Source: CBDFKB01 sp965248715
GTDB taxonomy: Bacteria > Pseudomonadota > Alphaproteobacteria > Rhizobiales > Rhizobiaceae
Length of the DNA: 64,000 nucleotides
Reading direction: 5' to 3'
Assembly: GCA_965248715.1 (NCBI GenBank)
Contig: CBDFKB010000008.1
Location: 1,798,001 to 1,862,000 of the forward strand
The translations under genes and the position numbers were made by a program. The notes under the pieces are model-generated. The model searched no databases. It saw only the letters and a program-made list of their open reading frames with translations, and was not told the DNA's origin. Shown here one piece after another: positions 8,710 through 18,137 of the stretch (positions are counted from its first letter, which is position 1; every line of letters starts with the position of its first letter).

Positions 8710-8850
8710 TCATATTTGTGCGCTTACAGACAGCAGCCGCGGCGCCAAATCCATGATTGCCAACAGGCTATAACGGTAAAGAATATTCATTCTCACTATA
8801 TTATCGTTGTACCGCATGGCGATTCGCTAGCGAGAACGGAACAATTACCC

Positions 8851-9771
8851 ATGACCCAACATGCCAAGGTGCAGCGCTCGAACAACTGGGTTATAGAAGA
8901 GCTTCAAGACAGCTTCGACGAGGAATTGGAGTTGGAACTCGACGACGAGCGCCTGGTCAAGGAACTGAGCGCAATCTACCCTTATGCACCCAAGCAATCG
9001 ATGGACCGGCGCCTTTATCTGCGCGAATTGCTGCGATTGCAGGCCGAGCTGGTTAATCTGCAAGACTGGGTAGTGCATACCGGCCAACGGCTGGTAGTGA
9101 TCTTCGAGGGGCGCGATGCCGCCGGCAAGGGCGGCGTGATCAAGCGTATAACCCAGCGGCTTGATCCAAGGGTATGCAAGGTGGTCGCCCTGCCCGCGCC
9201 GTCGAAACGCGAAGAAAGCCAGTGGTATTTTCAGCGCTATACACCGCATTTGCCGGGCGCCGGCGAAATCGTGTTGTTTGATCGCTCCTGGTATAATCGC
9301 GCCGGGGTCGAGCGGGTGATGGGTTTTGCAAGCGCCGAGCAGGTTGAACAGTTTTACCGCGAAGTGCCGAATTTTGAGCGCATGCTGACAGGCTCGGGCA
9401 TCATGCTGGTAAAATACTGGTTTTCGATCACCGATGAGGAACAGCAGATGCGGTTTTTGATGCGCATTCATGATCCGCTAAAACAGTGGAAACTGAGCCC
9501 GATGGATTTGCAATCGCGGGTGCGTTGGGAAGGTTACACCATGGCCAAGGAAGAGATGTTGGAGCGCACCAACATTCCCGAGGCACCGTGGTGGCTGATC
9601 GAGGCTAATGACAAAAAACGCGCGCGGCTCAACTGCATCAACCATCTTTTGACCCAACTACCCTATGACGAGGTTCCGCACCAAACCGCCGACCTGCCGC
9701 AACGGGTGTTCAACCAAAGCTATGAACGCAAGGTGCTGCCCGACGAATTGTACGTGCCGAACAAGTATTGA
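8851..9771 (+). CDS. ppk2: polyphosphate kinase 2
   Basis: 306 residues, a single PPK2 domain. Transfers phosphate between polyphosphate and nucleoside diphosphates. Walker A is GRDAAGKGG at residues 87-95 and Walker B the FDRSWYNR at 143-150, with ESQWYFQRYTPHLPGAGE between them and KYWFSITDEEQQMRF, SPMDLQSRVRWEGY after. These are the class I (GDP/ADP-phosphorylating) hallmarks. The acidic N-terminus (EELELELDDE) is usual. I start at the ATG at 8851 because the sequence before it does not look like the family; the binding site (CGGAAC) is weak. Confidence 0.93.
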   Translation: MTQHAKVQRSNNWVIEELQDSFDEELELELDDERLVKELSAIYPYAPKQSMDRRLYLRELLRLQAELVNLQDWVVHTGQRLVVIFEGRDAAGKGGVIKRITQRLDPRVCKVVALPAPSKREESQWYFQRYTPHLPGAGEIVLFDRSWYNRAGVERVMGFASAEQVEQFYREVPNFERMLTGSGIMLVKYWFSITDEEQQMRFLMRIHDPLKQWKLSPMDLQSRVRWEGYTMAKEEMLERTNIPEAPWWLIEANDKKRARLNCINHLLTQLPYDEVPHQTADLPQRVFNQSYERKVLPDELYVPNKY

Positions 9772-10032
9772 GGGGACACTCCCTCGGCATAATTTCGTTG
9801 AGCGCCAGAAATAATGCCGCAAAAAACATGTTCAGCTTCGTCGTACAATATTAATTGTCGGCAGGTGGTGCACGAACTTGTTGCGTTTCGTGAGGGCACT
9901 ATTTTGATCCTGCTGAGCGTCTGGCGCGACATCTCAATGCCCCGTCAACACCCTCTTTGCTGCGCAATTTTCTGGAAAAGTTATTCACCACTAATATTGT
10001 ATGTTGTTTGAATAATTTGCCGGAGCATAATC

Positions 10033-10161
10033 ATGATCCAAGAACATTCCGCGCGCACCCTAAGCGAAGCAATCGCAAAATCGGTGGCCGAGGATTACGC
10101 CACGCGAGCGATCAAACTTAAACACCGTGTGCACCAGCTTGAACAAAAAAAAGCTGTTTAG
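10033..10161 (+). CDS. small protein, 42 aa, tentative
   Basis: MIQEHSARTLSEAIAKSVAE continues as DYATRAIKLKHRVHQLEQKK-AV and stop. GGAG at 10022-10025 lies 7 bases before the ATG. The composition is that of an amphipathic helix with a basic, coiled-coil-like end. It stands in a 760-base stretch with no other gene; 9772-10032 before it holds nothing I can support. No family recognised, so it may be a small regulatory or membrane-surface protein, or chance. Confidence 0.4.
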   Translation: MIQEHSARTLSEAIAKSVAEDYATRAIKLKHRVHQLEQKKAV

Positions 10162-10534
10162 TGTGTGGGCACCGCCGCTTTTTTGGGGACCTTGGATTGG
10201 GATATTTCATGTTTTTGGTGTTACCGGGCCAAATCGTGATAAACATCGAATTTTGAAGCTCGTATCTTATTCGTCTATTTCCCAGGCTAAATCGAGTTTT
10301 GATGTAGAGATTAAGGGATGAGATCGGTTCGTGCGCGATATTGGCCCGAATTCTTCTCTCATAACAATAATCAGCAATGTGTCTACAACTGTATCCATTC
10401 GCGCAAAAAGCCATTCAATTGGGCAAAAGCGTATTCGTGTCAATGTTAGCTAAACGAACCATCGTTCAATATTTCCGTTTGATTGCATTTCTACCAAGGG
10501 AACTTGATATCACCTAGCCAGATGGGAGATAGAT
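10162..10534. other. gene-free AT-rich stretch
   Basis: No reading frame with a ribosome binding site and a protein-like composition was seen on either strand. A G-rich and T-rich run at 10170-10215 (GCCGCTTTTTTGGGGACC) and AT-rich DNA follow. The promoter of the exported protein at 10535 should lie in the last 100 bases; no clear -10/-35 pair was picked. Confidence 0.5.
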
Positions 10535-11248
10535 GTGAAATTGATAATATTATCTGTTGTCATATTGCAAATAACCTTCCTATTCCCGGCCTTAGCCGGT
10601 GGCGACAAACCGCTTTTCACGCTAATTAATCGCGGCATTACGGTTAGATTCTACGCGTCAGATATCGTCTCCACTCAGTATCTTGGCGACCAAGCAACCG
10701 GGAGCGCCTTCCTAAAGATTGCCATTACTTCAGAAATGTCGAGCCGACTAGCTGCGTATACAACCGGGCTTGTGGGCCACAAGATCGCCACCATTATAGG
10801 TGGCAAAATCGCGACATGCGGCACGCTGGTACGAACACCCATCACCGGGACTGAGCTGCACATATTAGGCCACGCCCAAGAACCGTTCCGCCAAATTGCC
10901 GAAGGTTTGGAAATGCGGCGTCAAAACGCGGAAAACGACGACGCCCTAATAACAACCCTGGAACTGTTGCAATTTCTAACGATTTCCGGTTCGCAGATCG
11001 AGACAATCCAGTTTAATGGCCAGCAGGCGCGTGTGATCATCGAGCAAATATCGGCAGACAAATTTTTCGCCTTCGCCAGCACGAGCAAGAAGGATAATTG
11101 GCTGGTTGTCTTAAATGGGCATGTCGTAAGAAAATGGCGGACAATCTCTCACGATGGCACGTTTGCGCTGATAATTGACCAATTGTCCCGATCGCAAATC
11201 GATGCACTTCGTCAAAGGATTTCGTCGCGATCAAATGATTGCCAATAA
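10535..11248 (+). CDS. exported protein with a SecD head-like domain
   Basis: 237 residues. GTG start supported by GGGAG at 10524-10528. A signal peptide (MKLIILSVVILQITFLFPALA) precedes GGDKP. Residues about 40-125 read like the P1 head of SecDF: SAFLKIAITSEMSSRLAAYT, GHKIATIIGGKIATCGTLV, TPITGTELHILG and a helix AQEPFRQIAEGLE. This corresponds to the SecD pattern in which a helix is followed by a strand pair and I-x-G. There are no transmembrane helices of SecD, so it is a free periplasmic domain. The C-terminal 100 residues are unrecognised. Role unknown; such solo domains occur in other proteobacteria. Convergent with the DUF2207 gene. Confidence 0.65.
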   Translation: MKLIILSVVILQITFLFPALAGGDKPLFTLINRGITVRFYASDIVSTQYLGDQATGSAFLKIAITSEMSSRLAAYTTGLVGHKIATIIGGKIATCGTLVRTPITGTELHILGHAQEPFRQIAEGLEMRRQNAENDDALITTLELLQFLTISGSQIETIQFNGQQARVIIEQISADKFFAFASTSKKDNWLVVLNGHVVRKWRTISHDGTFALIIDQLSRSQIDALRQRISSRSNDCQ

Positions 11249-11280
11249 ATGATTGCGAAGCGGCGCCTTCACCTTACCGC

Positions 11281-13259
11281 CTACCACCCACCACCACCAC
11301 CGCCGCCACCACCACCGCCGGAAAACCCGCCACCGCCACCGGAAAAGCCGGAGGAAGATGATTTCGGCGCTGGCATCGATGCAGTAAAGCTGGAGGCCAT
11401 ATCGTTGGCCATATTGCCGAAATTGTCGCCGATGCGGTCGGTCGAAAAATCGCGACCACGGTACCAGCGCGGCACATAATGCGCCGCCGCCGCAGCGCCG
11501 GCCGCGGTCAGCAGCCATTTTTGAAAGGAACTCGACCACGGTTTTTCGACCTTGAGCGCCACCGCGTAGGGCAACAACGTCTCAAAATGTTTTGGCGACA
11601 TTTGTGGTGCGCCGGCCAAATTCATCCGGTCCTGCTCGGCCAGCACCAGATATTGCTTCAACCCGGCTATTGCATCCATCTTCTCACGGCCAAGCGGCGT
11701 CGGCGCGCCGATCAAAAAGAAAAAGGTCAAATTGATCATCAATATTCCGGCCACGGCAGCTATCAGCACCGGCTGGGTCAATGCGTCCATGAAAGAGGCA
11801 TATACGGTCACCGCTACGCTAAGCAGGGCGATTGCTGCCGGAATAAACACCAAAATGGTGAGGATTTTACGCCACAAGCTGCGCCCGGCGCCAAAGGATT
11901 TGACGCTCGACACAATCAATACGGTGACGATGATGCCAATAATTACTGTCGGTATCAGGACCCCTAACATTGCCGGGTCCAAATTGCCGAAGAACAGCAA
12001 TATCGCGACCCCAATAATGGTGATGGCAAGGCCGGCAAACACATAGCCATAATTGCTGAGGTAAAATACTTGGCGGTGCTCACGCTCCATCGCGCCGACG
12101 AATTTGCGTTGTAGTTTCTGCACTTCGGTGCCATTTGCCTTGTTGACGATCAGCGGGCTGCCATATCGCGACAAATCAGCGTAAATTACCCGTTCACCAA
12201 CCGGCAAGCTGGCGCCTGCTTTAGAGCGTTTGGGGTTGACGGTAAGATCTGAATCCAGCCCGGAAAGGCTAAGCCGTCCTTTAACGGCGAGGTTGAGGAT
12301 GGCAGAGGAAATCGCCCGCCACGAATTGCCGCTGAACCCCTTGTTGACGATGTAATTGGCCAATGCCGGTGACACATTTGCCGGCGGGTGCCATTGCGGC
12401 ACGATGATGCCCTTGGGCGGATCACGGCCAACCGCAGCCAGGCCCACAGATAATACCAAAATGCGATAGCCAATGTCATAAGTGCAATGATATGGCCGGC
12501 AAAGTCACGCCAGAACCAAGCGGCGCGGGTGGCGCCATCGGGCCCGGCAATGCTGCCTTTCGGCATTCTTACCCCGACAGTCAGCCCCTCATAGGCGCTA
12601 AGCGGCGTGGTGGTTTGAAAATAGATTTCCGCGCCATCTTTGCGCACTTCGGCACGGGCATTCGACTGGGTAGACCCAAACGAGCCGGTATAGGCTACCT
12701 CGCCGCTCGACTGGACCCCCGGCGGCAGGATTACGAGCGCGCTGGCGCGCTCAATGGGAAACACCCAGCCATTGCCGGTGGCGTTCCATGACAGTTCGTC
12801 GTGATCGTCGAAAAACCGGATCTGCCGGTCGCTACGGTAGCGAAATACGTACTCGTAGACGCCGAAATCCAGGTACGCGTCTTCATCACCGGCATAGATA
12901 CGCACCATGCGTGGCCCAGACTGGGTGAAATGCGGTTCGGCCTTGCCGTCACGGGTAACTGACAGGAGACTAAATCCAACCCGGCGTTCTTTGCCGGACC
13001 CATCTTCGAACATCATCGGGAAATCTCGGTAGATGCCGCGTTTGATCTGATCTCCCTCGGCGCTTACGCGAACTTTTTCGGTCACGGTCAACTCACCGCT
13101 CGGCGCGATTTCAACCGTGACATCATAATCATGGATGATCTCGGCAGCCCGCAATGGGTTGATCACGCTCAACTCAAAGGCAAGGACTAACCCGGCGATT
13201 ACAAGCGCGGGAAAAACCCCGGTTAATCGAGGCAGGGTATCGGGTTTAAAATTGCACAT
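11281..13259 (-). pseudogene. DUF2207 membrane protein, interrupted by one frameshift
   Basis: Two frames together give one protein of about 660 residues. The first part (from the ATG at 13259) has a signal peptide, the DUF2207 exported domain (IIHDYDVTVEIAPSGELTVT, FDDHDELSWNATGNGW) and the first membrane helix ending FWYYLWAW. There the frame is lost near 12430-12445; the next frame continues AVGRDPPKGIIVPQWHPP, three more membrane helices and a tail of glycines (GFSGGGGGFSGGGG) ending in W. Everything on both sides is well preserved, so this is either a very recent lesion or a sequencing/assembly error of one base. The usual partner, LemA, lies directly upstream with a 14-base overlap. Confidence 0.85.
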
Positions 13260-13800
13260 CGGGAACGGCCCGGTCAGTGGGATCGTCGACCTCGAAATAT
13301 TCCTCCTGGGCAAAACTGAACGTGTTGGCAATCAAATTGGAGGGGAAACTCTCTACTTTGACGTTCAGATTTTTGACAGCACCATTGTAATAGCGCCGCG
13401 ACATCTGGATTTCTCCCTCGATGGTTTGCAATGCGTCCTGCAACTCAGCGAAATTGTCGCTTGCTTTAAGATCTGGATAAGCCTCGACAACCGCGATCAG
13501 CTTGCCGAGCGCGCGCGACAACATGCCTTCGGCTTGTGCCCTGCCAGCTACATCACCAGGTGGAACCGCATCGGCGCGGGCGCGCAATTTGGTCACCTCA
13601 GTAAGTGTGCCGGCCTCGTGTTTGACGTAACCTTTTACGGTCTCGATTAAATTGGGGATCAGGTTCGAGCGGCGCTTTAACTGCACATCAATGCCGCTCC
13701 AGCCTTCGCGCACCATTTGCCGCGCCTTGACCAGGCCGTTGTAGGCAAAAACGCAATAGGCCGCGAGCGCAACCAAAATCGCAATGCCGATCATGTCCAT
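13246..13800 (-). CDS. lemA: LemA family protein
   Basis: 184 residues. One N-terminal membrane helix (MIGIAILVALAAYCVFAY) then a long helical domain with YNGLVKARQMVREGWSGIDV, QLKRRSNLIPNLIETVKGY, and near the end MSRRYYNGAVKNLN and FPSNLIANTFSF, all signature stretches of LemA. GGAGG (13808-13812 on the plus strand as CCTCC) 7 bases before the ATG at 13800 fixes the start. LemA with a DUF2207/YPFG-like protein is a common membrane pair of unknown function; here the partner is frameshifted. Confidence 0.95.
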   Translation of the reverse strand: MDMIGIAILVALAAYCVFAYNGLVKARQMVREGWSGIDVQLKRRSNLIPNLIETVKGYVKHEAGTLTEVTKLRARADAVPPGDVAGRAQAEGMLSRALGKLIAVVEAYPDLKASDNFAELQDALQTIEGEIQMSRRYYNGAVKNLNVKVESFPSNLIANTFSFAQEEYFEVDDPTDRAVPDVQF

Positions 13801-14071
13801 GGTATTTCCTCCGAGCATTGGGGTAATGTGTCAGCAATAAGCGGATTCGCAAAATTTGGAAAATCCGCATCCCAATTTTACACGGTAGTTTGTTGGCTGG
13901 GTACTGTGCACCGCCGATTTTGCTCCGGTTAAAGCGGAAATTGCCATTGCGCCCGGCCAGCAATTTGTCGGCGGCCGGTTTTAAACCTACAGCACGGTCA
14001 CCCCTTGCTTCTCCACCAAAACCCTTCCATCTTCCTGCCAACAGTTGGATTGCAAGCAAAGGATCAATGTG

Positions 14072-15049
14072 ATGGCGTATGCGATGGTGGCGATAAGGGC
14101 TGGCGGGCCGGAAGTATTTGAAAAGCGCGAGTTCGAGCCACGCCCGCCTGGACCTGGCGAAGCGCTGGTGCGCCATACTGCGATCGGCATCAACTTCATT
14201 GACGTCTACCAACGCACCGGCCTTTACCCGGTGGCAAGCGGCATGCCGGCCACTCTTGGCCTGGAGGCTGCCGGGGTGGTAGAGGCGATCGGCGCCAATG
14301 TCAGCCAAGTCAGCGAAGGCGACCGGGTGGCGTTTACCGGTGCACCTGGATGTTACGCAACCCATAACACGCTTATCGCCGACAAGCTGGTGCGCCTGCC
14401 GGACGAAATTTCCGACGCAGAGGCTGCCGGGTGTATGTTGAAGGGATTGACCGCCCAATATTTGATCTTTTCCAGTTACCCGGTCAAATCCGGCGAAACC
14501 GTTCTATTTCACGCCGCTGCCGGTGGGGTGGGACTGATCGCCGGCCAATGGCTGTCGGCGCTTGGGGTCCAGACAATTGGCACCGCCGGCAGCCCCGAAA
14601 AGGTGCAATTGGCGCTGGATAATGGCTATGCCCATTGCATCAACTACAGCGAGGATTTTTTCGTCGACCGGGTGATGGAATTAACCGACGGAGCCGGCGT
14701 GCCGGCGGTCTATGATTCGGTCGGCAAGTCCACCTATCCAGGCTCCTTGCAGGTGTTACAGAAATTCGGCACCTTCGTTTCGTTCGGCCAGTCATCCGGC
14801 ATGATTGAGGATTTCAAGCTAGGCGATCTGAGCGCCAACGGCTCACTTTACGCCATCCGGCCGACGCTTTTTCATTACATCGATACCCGTGAGGAATTGG
14901 AAAAACGCTCTGCTATGTTGTTTGACGTTATGGCTGCTGGCAAGGTCAAGATCGCCGTCAACCAGACGTTTGCGCTCGAAGACGTGGCCGACGCGCATCG
15001 CACCTTGGAGAGCCGCCAGACCACCGGCCAAACCGTGTTGCTTCCGTAA
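14072..15049 (+). CDS. qor: quinone oxidoreductase, zinc-less MDR family
   Basis: 325 residues. NADPH-dependent reduction of quinones or enals. Features: GINFIDVYQRTGLYPV, the cofactor domain HAAAGGVGLIAGQW (AAxGGVG), FVSFGQSSGMIEDF and the C-terminal AHRTLESRQTTGQTVLLP, all as in E. coli Qor. No zinc-ligand cysteines of alcohol dehydrogenases. AAGGA 9 bases before the ATG at 14072 decides the start over an ATG 27 bases earlier. Followed after 39 bases by an unrelated gene on the same strand. Confidence 0.92.
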   Translation: MAYAMVAIRAGGPEVFEKREFEPRPPGPGEALVRHTAIGINFIDVYQRTGLYPVASGMPATLGLEAAGVVEAIGANVSQVSEGDRVAFTGAPGCYATHNTLIADKLVRLPDEISDAEAAGCMLKGLTAQYLIFSSYPVKSGETVLFHAAAGGVGLIAGQWLSALGVQTIGTAGSPEKVQLALDNGYAHCINYSEDFFVDRVMELTDGAGVPAVYDSVGKSTYPGSLQVLQKFGTFVSFGQSSGMIEDFKLGDLSANGSLYAIRPTLFHYIDTREELEKRSAMLFDVMAAGKVKIAVNQTFALEDVADAHRTLESRQTTGQTVLLP

Positions 15050-15088
15050 TCTTTTGGCCAAAAAAGAAAAACCGCAGGCTCCAAGCAA

Positions 15089-16357
15089 ATGAGCGAAATC
15101 GAATGGGGTGAATTATCACCGCCAATTCCAAAAACAGACCAGGAAAGTGGAGCCAATCACCCCTTCAGTCACCTGCAATGGTATTTGCATCACTCAAAGA
15201 ACACGGTCTACCTCGCCGCCGAAAGTGAGCACGAACTATCCAGCGATGACCTTACTCATATCGCCAACCTGTTCATGACATTGGCACCGCAATTAAACTA
15301 TCGCGCGGATCGCGGAAAAGATCGACATGTTTTGGTTGGTGTAGGTCCCAAGGCGATTTGCCACCACGCAACCACAAACAATCTTGGAAAGTCGATAGTT
15401 GAGACAATACAGAAATATGGCACGATTTATTTAGACCCGGCATTGCCGAATTTTCGTGCCTATTCCTTTTCACTACCCAAGCCCGACAAACATGGCATTA
15501 GATCAGCCTATGTTTGTTTCTCGTCCCACGCCCTGATGGAAGGTTCGGAAAGCGCGCGAATCATGCGTTTGGAACCCTCGGTTCACCACGCCAGCCAGCT
15601 TCCGGCGAAACTTGGCGCCCTCAAACGGATGACGATTGCGGCAGCCGGTCTGGTATTGGCGCCGCTTCATCTTTTGGCCGCCACGTTTAATCGCAAAAGC
15701 GTTCAGGGTGGAAAATGGGTGATTATCGATATCGATAGGAAGGCAATCAAACGTTTGGCGAACCAATTCGGTGTGCGACAGCGAAGCGTGCTGTTCTCAT
15801 TGCCGCTTTTTGGCTTGCACCTGGCCGCGAACCTGCCGCACCCAAGCGCCAAGAAAAAGCAGTTGGTCAGTTACTCAACCCTTCCCGACGCCCGGACCAA
15901 TCTGGAGGACAGCGCGCTAAATTTGCGCATGCAGGTCGGCAACATCGCGACCGCTAATGACTACGAGACATACCTACACCAGGTCGATCAGACCCTAGAC
16001 CGCGAAAACGTCACGGAAGTTTACAGCCAGGCATTTTACAACTCGATATTGGGCATGCACCGGGTTTTGCAGAAACTGTTTCCGTTTTTTTACGGGCAAC
16101 GGTTTTTCACCTACATCCCCTATGATTTCGTGTTGTCGCTGCTGCCGCCGCATATTACCCGTGGAGTTTTTCGCAAGGTTTTCAACCGCTCGATATTTTG
16201 CGGTTCCTACACCCCTGGGGTCAACAATTGCGTTTTCGTCCCCTATCGCAATGGGGTCAGCATGAACCTGTATTTGACACCGCCGGTGCTGGATAATGTG
16301 GACGCATTTGTCGAGTTTGTTGCCGAGCTTGGCATTGAGTGCCGGGTGATGTCGTAA
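15089..16357 (+). CDS. acyltransferase-fold protein, WS/DGAT-like, tentative
   Basis: 422 residues, no signal peptide. One hydrophobic stretch near residue 190-205 (IAAAGLVLAPLHLLAATF). The second half resembles the C-terminal lobe of the condensation/WS-DGAT fold: RKAIKRLANQFGVRQRSVLF recalls the helix with T-x-N-D in wax ester synthases, and GSYTPGVNNCVFVPYRNGV with SMNLYLTPPVLDNVDAFVEF recalls the end of that fold. The HHxxxDG catalytic motif of the first lobe was not found; HHSKN and HHATTN are the nearest. So the family call is only structural and an enzymatic role is doubtful. Ends at a strong palindrome shared with the convergent P450 gene. Confidence 0.5.
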   Translation: MSEIEWGELSPPIPKTDQESGANHPFSHLQWYLHHSKNTVYLAAESEHELSSDDLTHIANLFMTLAPQLNYRADRGKDRHVLVGVGPKAICHHATTNNLGKSIVETIQKYGTIYLDPALPNFRAYSFSLPKPDKHGIRSAYVCFSSHALMEGSESARIMRLEPSVHHASQLPAKLGALKRMTIAAAGLVLAPLHLLAATFNRKSVQGGKWVIIDIDRKAIKRLANQFGVRQRSVLFSLPLFGLHLAANLPHPSAKKKQLVSYSTLPDARTNLEDSALNLRMQVGNIATANDYETYLHQVDQTLDRENVTEVYSQAFYNSILGMHRVLQKLFPFFYGQRFFTYIPYDFVLSLLPPHITRGVFRKVFNRSIFCGSYTPGVNNCVFVPYRNGVSMNLYLTPPVLDNVDAFVEFVAELGIECRVMS

Positions 16358-16415
16358 TACCAAGGGAAGTTAATATTGACCCATATGATGGCTCAATATT
16401 AACTTCCCTTGGTAT
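16357..16415. terminator. 59-bp near-perfect palindrome between convergent genes
   Basis: Arms 16357-16379 and 16393-16415 are perfect inverted copies of 23 bases (ATACCAAGGGAAGTTAATAT + TGA) around a 13-base loop. It starts on the last base of the acyltransferase-like gene and ends 42 bases before the stop of the P450. It can act as a two-way terminator; the AT-rich arm gives T-runs on neither side, so it may instead be a small mobile repeat. Confidence 0.6.
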
Positions 16416-16456
16416 AAATCGGTGCCGATATTTGGCGACTCGAACAAACGCAGTAG

Positions 16457-17794
16457 TCAGGCGGCTTGGTTGGCGGAAATCTTCGCGCGAATTATCCCCT
16501 TCGGCCGAAGCGTGCCGTGAAAGTCCAGCGCCAGCGGATCGTTTTCGCATAGTTCCCAGTTGAATTCCCGCACCAACAACGCGGTGGCGATCACCATCTC
16601 GACCATGGCAAAGTTCTTTCCCAAACACATGCGCGGCCCGGCACCGAAGGGGGCAAAGGCGCCCCGGTGCTTGAGCCGTCTCGCCAACGGTTTCGAAAGT
16701 GAAGGCGCGAACTCGGCACCGGATGCCCAATATTGTTCATTGCGCTGGGCCAAGAACGGGCACACGATCACCATGGAGTTGGCACGCACTTCGTAGCCGT
16801 CGATCAGACAATCGTTGTTTGGTTGTCGAGCCATCATCGCGACAGGTGGGTAAAGCCGTAATGTTTCGTTGACCACTTCGGTAACCAGCGGCAATCCAGC
16901 AAGCGGCGCCTCACGCGCAACCGCCGCCTCCAGGCGTTGCGCCTCTTTCCTCAACTCGGCCAAAATTTCCGGGTGATCGGGCAACAGATGCATCAAAAAC
17001 GTCATGCTGCGCGCGGTTGTTTCAAACCCGGCGAAATATAGGCTGAGCACTTCGTCGCGAAGAAGTTTGCGGTCGATGCCGGCCAGCGCAGCAAAAATTT
17101 CCCTGTTCATCGCCTGTTGGCCGCTGGTCGACATTGATTGGTCAATCAACTGATCGATAAAGCCGTCAATGATCGCCAGTGCGCGGTTGAATTTTCGATT
17201 GCTCGGGATTGGAACAAATAACGGCGGCCGGAGCGGCTGCACGGTGATGTCGGCAACGAAAGCAAATGCGAATTCAAACGCTTCGACAATTTCATCATGG
17301 CCCGAAGTCAGATCTACACCAAACGCTGCCAACGAGATGATGCGCATGGTCAACCGGGTCATGGAGTGACCGGCATCAATTACCCCATCGCGCTCGGCCT
17401 GCTCGCGGATCTCATCAAGGCCGGCGCGGGTCGCCTCATATACCGAGTTCGCATAGGCATTCACGGCCGCCGGCGTAAATAGCGGGTTCAGCCGCTGGCG
17501 CTGGGAAAGCCACTGATTTCGATCGGTGGTAATTAAGCCTTCGCCAAGAAGCTTGCGCAGTCCGGAATATCCAATGCCTTTGCGCATGACCCGGTTTTGC
17601 GTCACCAAAACATCATAAATCGAAGTGGGCGAAGCAAAAAACCAGATGTCGACCGGCCACATGTTGAACTTGATGGTGTCGCCGTAGATTTGGTGCGCGT
17701 CGCGCCAATATGTCAGCGGATCTTTTTGACCCATGGCGAGCACGCTTTTTACAGCGGACAGCCCCTTTGGCCCCGGCGCCTGCTTGATGGTCAA
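16457..17794 (-). CDS. cytochrome P450
   Basis: 445 residues. Soluble haem monooxygenase. I-helix LYFAGFETTARSMTF (AGxxTT), K-helix ETLRLYPP (ExxR) and the haem loop FAPFGAGPRMCLGKNFAMVE, in which Cys 390 is the haem ligand. PGPKG at the N-terminus is the proline-rich hinge without the usual membrane anchor. The overall pattern (long K-K' region, RQPNNDCLIDGYEV) is closer to the CYP4/CYP102-like fatty-acid and terpenoid hydroxylases than to CYP101-like enzymes; substrate unknown. No ferredoxin or reductase gene lies next to it. Its ATG at 17794 is preceded by weak purines only. Confidence 0.95.
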   Translation of the reverse strand: MTIKQAPGPKGLSAVKSVLAMGQKDPLTYWRDAHQIYGDTIKFNMWPVDIWFFASPTSIYDVLVTQNRVMRKGIGYSGLRKLLGEGLITTDRNQWLSQRQRLNPLFTPAAVNAYANSVYEATRAGLDEIREQAERDGVIDAGHSMTRLTMRIISLAAFGVDLTSGHDEIVEAFEFAFAFVADITVQPLRPPLFVPIPSNRKFNRALAIIDGFIDQLIDQSMSTSGQQAMNREIFAALAGIDRKLLRDEVLSLYFAGFETTARSMTFLMHLLPDHPEILAELRKEAQRLEAAVAREAPLAGLPLVTEVVNETLRLYPPVAMMARQPNNDCLIDGYEVRANSMVIVCPFLAQRNEQYWASGAEFAPSLSKPLARRLKHRGAFAPFGAGPRMCLGKNFAMVEMVIATALLVREFNWELCENDPLALDFHGTLRPKGIIRAKISANQAA

Positions 17795-18137
17795 AATTTA
17801 CTCACTTTTGATCGCTTGAACTCAATTGCAGCCATAGCAGAAGGCGGCTTCCAATTGCCGAATTTTTTCGCAGCAATGGCATATCACGCCAATCCACGAT
17901 TAGATTATTACGAGCGATATCGCTGATTGGCGCCCACGAAAATCATTGCTTTGACAACATCTTATTGGCGCCACGCGGTGACGGCAACAGGGGCTGCAAA
18001 TATTCCAATTGCCGTTCGTTGGCAAAATGCTCCGACACCAATCGCTTCAATAGTACCATTAATTGGGTAGAATTCGCCGCATTGCACTGGAATTTGCTGG
18101 CTGGCGTATGAAGAATGATGTTTAGACAAATTATCGA
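17795..18137. other. gene-free stretch upstream of the P450
   Basis: 343 bases without a supportable gene. It should contain the P450 promoter. The interior has no long inverted repeat and no tRNA-like fold that I could find. Confidence 0.45.

Noticed and set aside
13331..13331. ATG at 13331 as start of the DUF2207 protein
   Set aside because: It would place 24 extra basic residues before the signal peptide and overlap LemA by 86 bases; the ATG at 13259 gives a normal signal peptide.
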